Below, piece after piece: positions 15,808-23,066 of a stretch of DNA of 64,000 bases (position 1 is the stretch's first letter; every line of letters starts with the position of its first letter). The notes beneath the pieces are model-generated. The model ran no database searches. It was not told the DNA's origin and saw only the letters and a program-made list of their open reading frames with translations. The position numbers and the translations under genes are program-made. Source of the DNA: Candidatus Aquicultor sp. (GTDB taxonomy: Bacteria > Actinomycetota > Aquicultoria > Aquicultorales > Aquicultoraceae); assembly GCA_036504445.1 (NCBI GenBank), contig DASXVE010000012.1:1-64000 (forward strand). The letters run 5' to 3'.

Positions 15808-18702
15808 ATGATTATGGATGCAGCACTTAAACAAGCAGCTGAATTAACACCTGACCCCGAGCGGGCGTTTAAAAACCTGGAGCGGTTTGCGGTATCCGCG
15901 CCTGACGTTCTTGAAAGGAACTCATCCAGTATTGGCGCCATCGCCAGGCTGTTTGCGTACAGCCAGTTTCTCGCCGAATATTCGTTTACACATCCAAACG
16001 ATCTTGTAGAAGCGCTGCTCGCAATGAACCAACCGGTTCTAAGAGACTATATCATGTCATCATCGCGGTCAGAACCCATCATGCGACTTGTTGGCTCACC
16101 AAACGGCAGCGGCACTAAAACTGACGCACCAAGATTTGTTAATAACAGCAGCACCCAAACCGGCACCGGGAGCATGCCTAAAGCCGCTACGCCATTACCG
16201 CACAGCTTCAAACAGAACGCACTTAAGTTCGTGCGCGATATCAAGTACCGCTATCTTCTGCGAATAACACTTCGCGACATCATGGGCTTGACGGATATCA
16301 GTCTGTGCATGTTCGAGCTCAGCGAGCTTGCGGAGGCTATCGCCCAAATCGCACTCGATCTCTCGCACGCAATGATTCGCGAGCGCTTTGGTATGCTTGA
16401 CGACAATTCGTACTGCATACTGGCACTCGGCAAACTCGGCGCCGGAGAGCTCAATTACAGCTCCGACATCGACATTATGGCCGTCTATAAATCAAGCGAC
16501 GGTCTCTCGACCGGCACCATCTCGGCAAACGGCCTGCTTGTAAACAGAATCGAGCCGCACGAGTATTATTGCCGGCTCACCGAAACGCTTACCAATCTGC
16601 TGCAAGCCCAAACCGAGAATGGCTTTGCGTATCGCGTAGATCTGCGCCTGCGTCCGAACGGGCGCAAAGGGGAGCTCGCGCTTTCAGAAGATGCGTATGC
16701 TATGTATTACGAATCGTGGGGACAAACCTGGGAGCGCATGGCGCTTTTACGCGCCCGCCCTATAGCCGGCGACATTACTCTCGGCCGGAATTTAATCGAA
16801 GCGATCACACCGTTTATCTGGCACCGTTCCTCGGATTTCTATGAGATAGAAGAGATCCGAGAGCTTAAAAAGAAGATCGATACCGTGTTTGACGCAAACG
16901 ATATCAAGCGTGGCTACGGCGGTATCCGCGAGATCGAGTTTTTCATACAAACATTCCAGCTTCTCTACGGGGGAGAGCGCGAACGTTTGCGCACGCATCA
17001 GCTCCATATCGCGCTTAAAGAGCTGCTTCAAGAACGATTCCTCATAGACGAGGACGTAGACACGCTTGCCCAGAGTTATCTGTTCTTGCGGCATGTAGAG
17101 CACGTGCTCCAAATGAGAGATAATCTGCAAACGCATACGCTTCCCGCGCAACCGGATGAGCTTGATATTGTTGCTCGCAAACTCAACTTCGGCGGTCAGA
17201 AAGAATTCTTGTCCGAGCTTAAGCTCAAGCGCCTTATGGTGCGCGACATGTATAACTCGCTGCTCGGCGGCCCCGAGATCAAGCATGAAACAGACGTATT
17301 TCTGGAGGACGAGCTTGCCGACAATGAGATCCGGGACTATCTTGCGTTCAAGGGCTTTAAAAATCCCGATCAGGCGCTTAATAATATCAAGGCGCTCAAC
17401 GAGCAGGTGCAATTTGAGAAAACCATCAGAGAGCGCACGCTTCTCAGAAAATCGATCCCTATGTTCCTTGATGAAAGCCTGCGAGTCGAAAACAAAGACC
17501 GGGCGCTTAGCATGTTTACCACTTTTATTCAAAAGGTCGGCGAGCATGAGTCATATATCGACCTGTTCTCCACACGTCCGGACACAGTAGAAATCATCAT
17601 ACGAACCTTCTCCGACAGCAAGTATTTCTCTCGCGCCCTGCTCAGTTTGGATAATCTCGAGAGCATCTTCGAATATCCCGACATCCGCATGGACTACGCA
17701 GCCGTAAAAGAACGTCTCGCCGGTATGCTCGAGTACAGCCGTGACCCCATGGCCTCAGTGCGCGAGTTTAAAACAATCGAGGAGTTGCGCGCGGGGTTAC
17801 TCTTCCTGAAAGGGATCCTCGACATAGACGGTCTTTCCGATAAGCTCAGCATACAGGCATCAACAATTGTGCGCACAGTTTTGCAGCACTTGGGTGGCAA
17901 CAATGGCTTTGCTGTTATCGGGCTCGGAAAATTTGGCGCCGCCGAGATGAATATCGGCTCCGACCTCGACCTTATATTTATCGCCGATAATCCTGAGGCC
18001 GAGCGATTAGCCGAAGAACTCATAAAATTCCTCGCTGAATACACCGATCGCGGCATCGTCTATGAGATCGATATGCGGCTCAGGCCCGATGGCTCAAAAG
18101 GCATTCTCGTGAATACTATTGAAGGGTACAGGAACTACTACCTTAAAGCGGCTCACCCGTGGGAGATACAGGCGCTTCTAAGAGCCCGCTCGATCGCCGG
18201 CGACAGAAGCCTCATACGCGCGTTCAATAAATTAAAGAAGCAGGCTATAACGCTCAGGGGTGGGGAGAATAACGGTGCCGATATGCGGGCCATGCGCCGT
18301 AGAATTATACAGGAAGTATCGAGAGAATCGTCCGGTTACGACATAAAGCTCGGCCCCGGTGGGGTTGAGGAGATCGAGTTTCTAATCCAATATCTTCAGC
18401 TCAAACATGCCTCCCAGCATCCGGATATTATAACGCATCGTACGACCACTGCGCTGAATCGGCTCACAGAACACGGCATAATCAACGCCGACGCAAAACG
18501 TTACCTCAGCCATACGTATGCGTTTATGCGGACAATCGACACGTTGCGAAGGATTAACGACGAGCATGTGCTCAAACCCAACTCCGAACTAGCCGACGTT
18601 ACCGCCCGCTTCTTCGAATTCGGCTCTCGAGACGAACTGTTTTTCGAGCTAAAGGATGCCCGCAAGAAAATTGATGCTCTCGCGACCAGGTATTATATCT
18701 AA
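15808..18702 (+). CDS. glnE: Bifunctional glutamine synthetase adenylyltransferase/deadenylase
   Basis: About 964 aa, the usual two-domain GlnE length. ATG 15808 is preferred because AAGGTG lies 9 nt upstream; an in-frame GTG at 15796 overlaps that site. Two nucleotidyltransferase domains are seen, each with a GlnE signature: LGKLGAGELNYSSDIDIM (about 210-230, deadenylylating half) and GLGKFGAAEMNIGSDLDL (about 705-722, adenylylating half), both with RLRPNG/RLRPDG following. Linked helical regions carry GYGGIREIEFF and GPGGVEEIEFL. It should modify the Tyr of the GSI-beta enzyme at 7955-9373; the PII input partner here is atypical. Confidence 0.95.
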   Translation: MIMDAALKQAAELTPDPERAFKNLERFAVSAPDVLERNSSSIGAIARLFAYSQFLAEYSFTHPNDLVEALLAMNQPVLRDYIMSSSRSEPIMRLVGSPNGSGTKTDAPRFVNNSSTQTGTGSMPKAATPLPHSFKQNALKFVRDIKYRYLLRITLRDIMGLTDISLCMFELSELAEAIAQIALDLSHAMIRERFGMLDDNSYCILALGKLGAGELNYSSDIDIMAVYKSSDGLSTGTISANGLLVNRIEPHEYYCRLTETLTNLLQAQTENGFAYRVDLRLRPNGRKGELALSEDAYAMYYESWGQTWERMALLRARPIAGDITLGRNLIEAITPFIWHRSSDFYEIEEIRELKKKIDTVFDANDIKRGYGGIREIEFFIQTFQLLYGGERERLRTHQLHIALKELLQERFLIDEDVDTLAQSYLFLRHVEHVLQMRDNLQTHTLPAQPDELDIVARKLNFGGQKEFLSELKLKRLMVRDMYNSLLGGPEIKHETDVFLEDELADNEIRDYLAFKGFKNPDQALNNIKALNEQVQFEKTIRERTLLRKSIPMFLDESLRVENKDRALSMFTTFIQKVGEHESYIDLFSTRPDTVEIIIRTFSDSKYFSRALLSLDNLESIFEYPDIRMDYAAVKERLAGMLEYSRDPMASVREFKTIEELRAGLLFLKGILDIDGLSDKLSIQASTIVRTVLQHLGGNNGFAVIGLGKFGAAEMNIGSDLDLIFIADNPEAERLAEELIKFLAEYTDRGIVYEIDMRLRPDGSKGILVNTIEGYRNYYLKAAHPWEIQALLRARSIAGDRSLIRAFNKLKKQAITLRGGENNGADMRAMRRRIIQEVSRESSGYDIKLGPGGVEEIEFLIQYLQLKHASQHPDIITHRTTTALNRLTEHGIINADAKRYLSHTYAFMRTIDTLRRINDEHVLKPNSELADVTARFFEFGSRDELFFELKDARKKIDALATRYYI

Positions 18703-19041
18703 ACACCCATCACGAATATCTCTTTGCATTAGTATTACTTATTGTTACATGCTTTAATATCCGGTAGTATAAGCATATATTATATTAAGAGGAAGCATAC
18801 TATAAACTATGCTTATAAGATAAACGAGTGACAAATAGTAGATTCTTATAATAGCTGCAAACCGGTAAATAAGAGGCACTTATAATTACTTGTCGACCAA
18901 TCTTTTTGCCTTAAAATGGAAGCAAAAAGTTGCTTTAATAGCAAAACCTAATACTATATACTCGTATGAAAACCAAACGCTATGCTATAATAAAATGCAG
19001 TTTGTTGACTAAAGTTACTACGTCGGGGGTACCAACAGTAT
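18703..19041 (+). other. AT-rich intergenic region between glnE and the acetyltransferase
   Basis: No gene is visible. It contains a 7-bp hairpin AAGCATA/TATGCTT near 18793-18815 with a further AAGCATA copy near 18772, several TATAAT-like words, one lone GTTAC near 18744, and TTGACT near 19004. There is no strong intrinsic terminator after glnE and no promoter I can choose with confidence. Confidence 0.5.
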
Positions 19042-19587
19042 GTGGTTAAACACCGCAACATAATTAGAGCAGAGACAGATAAAGGCAATGCACGGCAACA
19101 TAACGATTGGAAATACGAGATGCAGCCAGACATCCGATTAGACACCGCGGAAAAGAACGATTTACGAAATTTGGTTAGCATAATAAGTAAGCGAAGCAAC
19201 GCTGAAAACGAACAAGAGTTTGGCTATGAATGCCGAGCTAAAGCGCTTATATCTATAATGTGGAACCCCGATATTGCGACTCTCTATGTGATCCGTGACG
19301 GCGAGCAAACGATAGGAATGTTAATCATGCATCTGTTAATTAGCGCCGTTCAAGGAGGCAGGTGCGGGTGCATAGAAAGCCTCTATATTCCCCCCGAGTA
19401 CAGAAACCCAAGAAGCGGACGGCAAGTAACATCGCACATCAAAGCCATAGCAGCAGAAAAGGGGCTCAAGCAGGTGACGTTGATCGTGGATAAAAGCGAG
19501 GCCCCGGCGATTGAGTTCTATAAAAGCTGTGGTTTTAAAGACACGAGTCGTAGTGGTTTAGAGCTACAAATCCTCGACGGACAGTAG
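19042..19587 (+). CDS. GNAT-family N-acetyltransferase
   Basis: Up to 181 aa from GTG 19042. A later ATG at 19120 (MQPDIRLD) would give 155 aa and begins at the domain itself; neither start has a strong ribosome-binding site. GNAT features: VIRDGEQTIGMLIMHL (strands 2-3), CIESLYIPPEYRNPRSGRQ, where the acetyl-CoA pyrophosphate loop R-N-P-R-S-G-R replaces the usual R-x-x-G-x-G/A, and ILE-like VDKSEAPAIEFYKSCGFKD at the C-terminus. The substrate is unknown. It sits just upstream of the second glutamine synthetase on the same strand but has its own gap and promoter in between. Confidence 0.75.
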   Translation: MVKHRNIIRAETDKGNARQHNDWKYEMQPDIRLDTAEKNDLRNLVSIISKRSNAENEQEFGYECRAKALISIMWNPDIATLYVIRDGEQTIGMLIMHLLISAVQGGRCGCIESLYIPPEYRNPRSGRQVTSHIKAIAAEKGLKQVTLIVDKSEAPAIEFYKSCGFKDTSRSGLELQILDGQ

Positions 19588-19624
19588 TCAGACTTTAAAT
19601 AGCCCACGGAGAATTCAAAGTATT

Positions 19625-19653
19625 TTGACCCGCTATTGATTATCTTGCATAAT
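19625..19653 (+). promoter_or_regulatory. Promoter of the second glutamine synthetase gene
   Basis: TTGACC (19625-19630), 17-bp spacer, CATAAT (19648-19653). The predicted leader begins near 19660 and contains AGTTTCCACTACTT (19665-19678), a 14-mer also found in the hairpin of the GlnR-like leader (7078-7091). No GTAAC tandem is seen here, unlike glnA. Confidence 0.65.
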
Positions 19654-19695
19654 AGAAGTTGCCTAGTTTCCACTACTTAGTGATTGAGGTGTTAT

Positions 19696-21024
19696 GTGGG
19701 CGTGAGAACAGATCAAGAGTATGTATTGAGGCAAGTAAAGGAAAAGGACGTTAAGTTTATCAGGTTCTGGTTTACCGATGTTCTAGGCTTCCTAAAGAGT
19801 TTTGCGGTAAGTCCGGCTGAACTTGAAACGGCGTTTGAAGAGGGCATGGGCTTTGACGGATCATCTATTGAAGGATTTGCCCGCATCGAAGAGTCGGATA
19901 TGGTTGCGAAACCGGATCCAAACACATTTACCCTGCTTCCGTGGTCGGGGGAGACCAACGTGGCGCGAATGATCTGCGATATACAGCAACCGGACGGTTC
20001 GCCGTTCGATGGCGACCCGCGCCATGTATTGAAGAAGAACCTCGATAGAGCCGCAGCTATGGGCTATACCATGTATGTCGGCCCCGAGCTCGAATTCTTC
20101 TATTTTAAGGATTCAAACGGCACCGAGGTGGTTGATAAAGGCGGGTACTTCGATCTCACACCGCTCGATCTCGCGACGCCGTACAGGCGTGAAACGATAT
20201 TCGCGCTCGAGAGTATGGGGATCACGGTCGAGTATTCACACCATGAGGTCGCCCCGAGCCAACATGAGATCGATCTTCGCTATACCGATGCTTTGGCTAT
20301 GGCCGATAACGTAATGGCATATCGTCTGGCGGTAAAAGAAATCGCCCAGGTAAACGGAGTCTATGCAACCTTTATGCCGAAACCGATCTTTGGGGAAAAC
20401 GGCAGCGGTATGCACGTTCACCAGTCGCTCTTCAAGGGTGATTCGAACGCGTTCTATGACGAGCACGACCCGGCGCACTTATCCGATGTCGGCAAAGCGT
20501 ATATCGCCGGTATCCTGAAGCACGCAGCGGAGATCACGCTTGTTCTCAACCAATGGGTAAACAGCTATAAACGCCTGGTTCCCGGTTATGAAGCGCCGGT
20601 TTATTTGTGCTGGAGCCGCCGCAACCGGAGCGCGCTTGTGCGCGTTCCGATGTATAAGCCGGGCAAGGAATCTGCAACCAGGGTTGAATTGAGAAGTCCC
20701 GACCCGGCGTGTAACCCGTATCTCGCGTTTTCGGTCATGCTTGCAGCCGGTCTCGAGGGTATCGAGAAAGGATACGAGCTACCGCCCGAAGCGAGCGATA
20801 ACATCTACGAAATGACCGAAAAAGAGCGTAGCGCCGCAGGTATTACTACATTACCTGAGGATCTTAACGAAGCAATAAAGCTCGCGGAGAAGAGCGAACT
20901 TATGCATAAAGCGCTTGGCGAGCACGTCTTCGAGTACCTGCTCCGCAATAAGAGATCTGAGTGGGATAGCTATAAGGCGCAGGTCACGGAGTATGAGCTA
21001 AAGCGTTATTTAGAGATACTCTAA
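19696..21024 (+). CDS. glnA: Glutamine synthetase type I (GSI-alpha)
   Basis: 442 aa from GTG 19696, 5 nt after GAGGTG; an in-frame TTG further upstream overlaps this site and is rejected. Typical signatures: [58 protein letters not shown]. At the position of the adenylylation motif it reads DNIYEMTEKE, as in the short GSI-alpha enzymes, which are not controlled by GlnE but usually by feedback inhibition and repressor proteins. It is about 30 aa shorter than the GSI-beta paralogue at 7955-9373. The organism therefore has two differently regulated glutamine synthetases in one 14-kb region. Confidence 0.95.
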   Translation: MGVRTDQEYVLRQVKEKDVKFIRFWFTDVLGFLKSFAVSPAELETAFEEGMGFDGSSIEGFARIEESDMVAKPDPNTFTLLPWSGETNVARMICDIQQPDGSPFDGDPRHVLKKNLDRAAAMGYTMYVGPELEFFYFKDSNGTEVVDKGGYFDLTPLDLATPYRRETIFALESMGITVEYSHHEVAPSQHEIDLRYTDALAMADNVMAYRLAVKEIAQVNGVYATFMPKPIFGENGSGMHVHQSLFKGDSNAFYDEHDPAHLSDVGKAYIAGILKHAAEITLVLNQWVNSYKRLVPGYEAPVYLCWSRRNRSALVRVPMYKPGKESATRVELRSPDPACNPYLAFSVMLAAGLEGIEKGYELPPEASDNIYEMTEKERSAAGITTLPEDLNEAIKLAEKSELMHKALGEHVFEYLLRNKRSEWDSYKAQVTEYELKRYLEIL

Positions 21025-21053
21025 GCACGTCAACATACGGTTATGCAGATAAC

Positions 21054-21084
21054 AAAAAGGCACCGGATATCCGGTGCCTTTTTT
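21054..21084 (+). terminator. Bidirectional terminator between glnA2 and the gltB homologue
   Basis: A near-perfect palindrome: AAAAAGGCACCGG and CCGGTGCCTTTTTT around a short AT centre, with A and T runs on either side. It can serve both convergent genes. Confidence 0.9.
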
Positions 21085-21130
21085 ATTGTTGCCCAAGAAC
21101 CGCTAAGAGAACCTGCGATCAACCCCTAGT

Positions 21131-22768
21131 CTACAGCATGAGGTCTAAATCGGCAATAATCTCGGAATACGCCTGACCGTCGATAATTCTGAATGCTTCC
21201 TCGCGATATGCATCCATGACGTACGGTATACCGGATATCTGCGCAGCTTCTTCGGTGAGCGACATGAGGTCCCTGCGGCTGACGGACGGTATCGAATAGT
21301 TTCTGGTACCGGCCATGAGCTGCTGTAAGCCGACTTTAAGCTTGTCGGCAAAAGTATAGATTGCGATTGCGCCGGATGGCATCTTGTTAACCGTGTCTTT
21401 TCCGTATTTTGCAACAAGCTCTTCGTAGCTTACGAAAATTTCCTCCATTGTCGAGCCGAACTGTGCGACCGACTTAGGCAGGCTTGCGGCGCCTTCCTGG
21501 AGCCAGAGGCCGATGTTCTTGCCGACCATACCGGGAATCATAAGCGCGCGGCCCATGCAGACCGCTTTGAAGTACGGCGCGCCCATTGCAAGGACTTTAA
21601 ATATGTGGTCCTCGGCTGAGAAGCCGCCGCCCATAGCTAAATCAGGAACAAACGCACCGTTTTCACGGAGACGCTCGACGAGTTCATAGGTCATTGCTTG
21701 CAGGTAGAACGTTGGAACGCCCCACTCTTCCATCATACGCCACGGGCTCATGCCGGTACCGCCGGGAGCGCCGTCGATCGTAACGAGGTCAAGTTTGGCG
21801 TCCGATGCCCATTTAAGCGCCATAGCAAGCTCGCGCATAGGATATGCGCCGGTCTTTAAGCTGACACGCTTTGCACCGAGTTCACGCAGGCGGTCGACCT
21901 CACGCATGAACGCTTCCTGGTCGATAAAGCCGAGGCGTGAGTGACGCTCAAATTGTTTGATCGCCCCGTCTTTAAATGCCTTCTGATTTGCCTCAATCGA
22001 TGGGTCGGGGGTTATAAGATAGCCGCGTTTCTGCAACTCAAGTGCTCTTTCAAGCGAGTTGATCTTAATCTCGCCGCCGATACACTTGGCGCCCTGTCCC
22101 CACTTGAGCTCAATCGTCTCAACGCCGAGCTTATCCATAACATACTCAGCTACACCAAAGCGCGTATCTTCAACGTTCATTTGAACGATAAGGTCACCGT
22201 AACCTTCGTTCCATTTCTTATAGATTTCCACACGACGACGCATCTCCGGAGACTCAACAACTTTACCGTTTTTAAACTCCGCATTTGGGTCGATACCGCA
22301 AACATTCTCACCGCAGACGAGGGAGATTCCGGAAATAGCTGTTCCAGCAGCAAAGTGCTCCCAGTTGACGCGGGCGATATCGGTCGAGCCAAGGGCTCCG
22401 GTAAAGATCGGCATGCGCATCTTCACTTTGTTGGTTACGCCGTACTGTGTCTCGGTGTTAACCATAGGGAAGAGCGTGTTGTCAGGATCGCCGATTTGTC
22501 CTTCAGGAAGGCCTTTGGCACCGAACGCGTATCCCATGATATTGAGATGCGAGTAATCGACCGGATACTCTTTGTCGCCACCGGCGGTAATCATACCGTA
22601 CGGGCCCGGGTAGATTACCTCTCTACCGCGGAACGAGGACTTGAAAACCTCGCAGTTTCCCCGGCAGCCATCCTCGCATCGAGTACACAGGCCTGAACCG
22701 GGAACAACGCTTCGTGACCTGTTAGACGTCATCGTAGCGTCGTTAGAATTCGGACGTTGAAGATTCAT
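21131..22768 (-). CDS. Stand-alone FMN-binding glutamate synthase family protein
   Basis: A 545-aa protein, ATG 7 nt after AAAGGAG. It resembles the central FMN barrel of GltB: LKWGQGAKCIGGE, VTIDGAPGGTGMSPW (phosphate-binding loop) and MGRALMIPGMVG. It has neither an amidotransferase nor a GXGXG domain. The N-terminus has a compact Cys motif C-x2-C-x3-C-x3-C (CTRCEDGCRGNC, about residues 28-39), unlike the 2[4Fe-4S] domain of the operon copy at 2901-4427. Family members are often annotated as glutamate synthase, but the ammonia donor and true substrate are unknown. An array of six GlnR-type half-sites lies just upstream, so it is clearly linked to nitrogen control. Confidence 0.85.
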   Translation of the reverse strand: MNLQRPNSNDATMTSNRSRSVVPGSGLCTRCEDGCRGNCEVFKSSFRGREVIYPGPYGMITAGGDKEYPVDYSHLNIMGYAFGAKGLPEGQIGDPDNTLFPMVNTETQYGVTNKVKMRMPIFTGALGSTDIARVNWEHFAAGTAISGISLVCGENVCGIDPNAEFKNGKVVESPEMRRRVEIYKKWNEGYGDLIVQMNVEDTRFGVAEYVMDKLGVETIELKWGQGAKCIGGEIKINSLERALELQKRGYLITPDPSIEANQKAFKDGAIKQFERHSRLGFIDQEAFMREVDRLRELGAKRVSLKTGAYPMRELAMALKWASDAKLDLVTIDGAPGGTGMSPWRMMEEWGVPTFYLQAMTYELVERLRENGAFVPDLAMGGGFSAEDHIFKVLAMGAPYFKAVCMGRALMIPGMVGKNIGLWLQEGAASLPKSVAQFGSTMEEIFVSYEELVAKYGKDTVNKMPSGAIAIYTFADKLKVGLQQLMAGTRNYSIPSVSRRDLMSLTEEAAQISGIPYVMDAYREEAFRIIDGQAYSEIIADLDLML

Positions 22769-22806
22769 TCTTTACACTCCTTTGTATGTTTTATTAAGGG
22801 GCTTCT

Positions 22807-22876
22807 GTGACTATATGTTACATACATGTTTCCGGCATGTTACAAACAAGTTACGGCAATGTTACGTCCATGTTAC
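22807..22876 (-). promoter_or_regulatory. Array of six 11-bp GlnR-type half-sites upstream of the gltB homologue
   Basis: On the plus strand GTTAC or GTTTC starts at 22817, 22828, 22839, 22850, 22861 and 22872, each exactly 11 bp after the previous. Read toward the gene (minus strand) this is five GTAAC and one GAAAC, mostly followed by AT; a GTGAC at 22807 is off by one base. This equals three consecutive GTnAC-n6-GAAAC-type GlnR boxes. TTAATA, a possible -10, lies 19 bp downstream (22797-22792). Confidence 0.85.
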
Positions 22877-23015
22877 ACAAGTTAGCGACTACGCGCAATG
22901 TAATACAGCAGATCGTTTTAATAAGAGTCATATTTTATGCTAGGTAGAGTGCAGTGCCAGCACATAACGCCGTTGAATCGGACACTCCATCCCCACTGAA
23001 AATTTGCCCTCACCC

Positions 23016-23042
23016 TTGATAAACAGTAAAATTAGTTATAAT
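23016..23042 (+). promoter_or_regulatory. Probable polA promoter
   Basis: TTGATA (23016-23021) and TATAAT (23037-23042) with a 15-bp spacer, somewhat short. The predicted start near 23049 excludes the longer in-frame polA start at 23004 and supports TTG 23067. Confidence 0.5.
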
Positions 23043-23066
23043 ACGCAGAAAAGGACAGACTCGCGC

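Noticed and set aside
15450-19000. Many opposite-strand and out-of-frame ORFs inside large genes such as glnE
   Set aside because: They are shadows of strongly supported genes and lack start signals or domains.
23004-23066. Longer N-terminus for PolA
   Set aside because: The region contains the likely -35 and -10 elements, and homologues begin at the KKKIILIDG segment.
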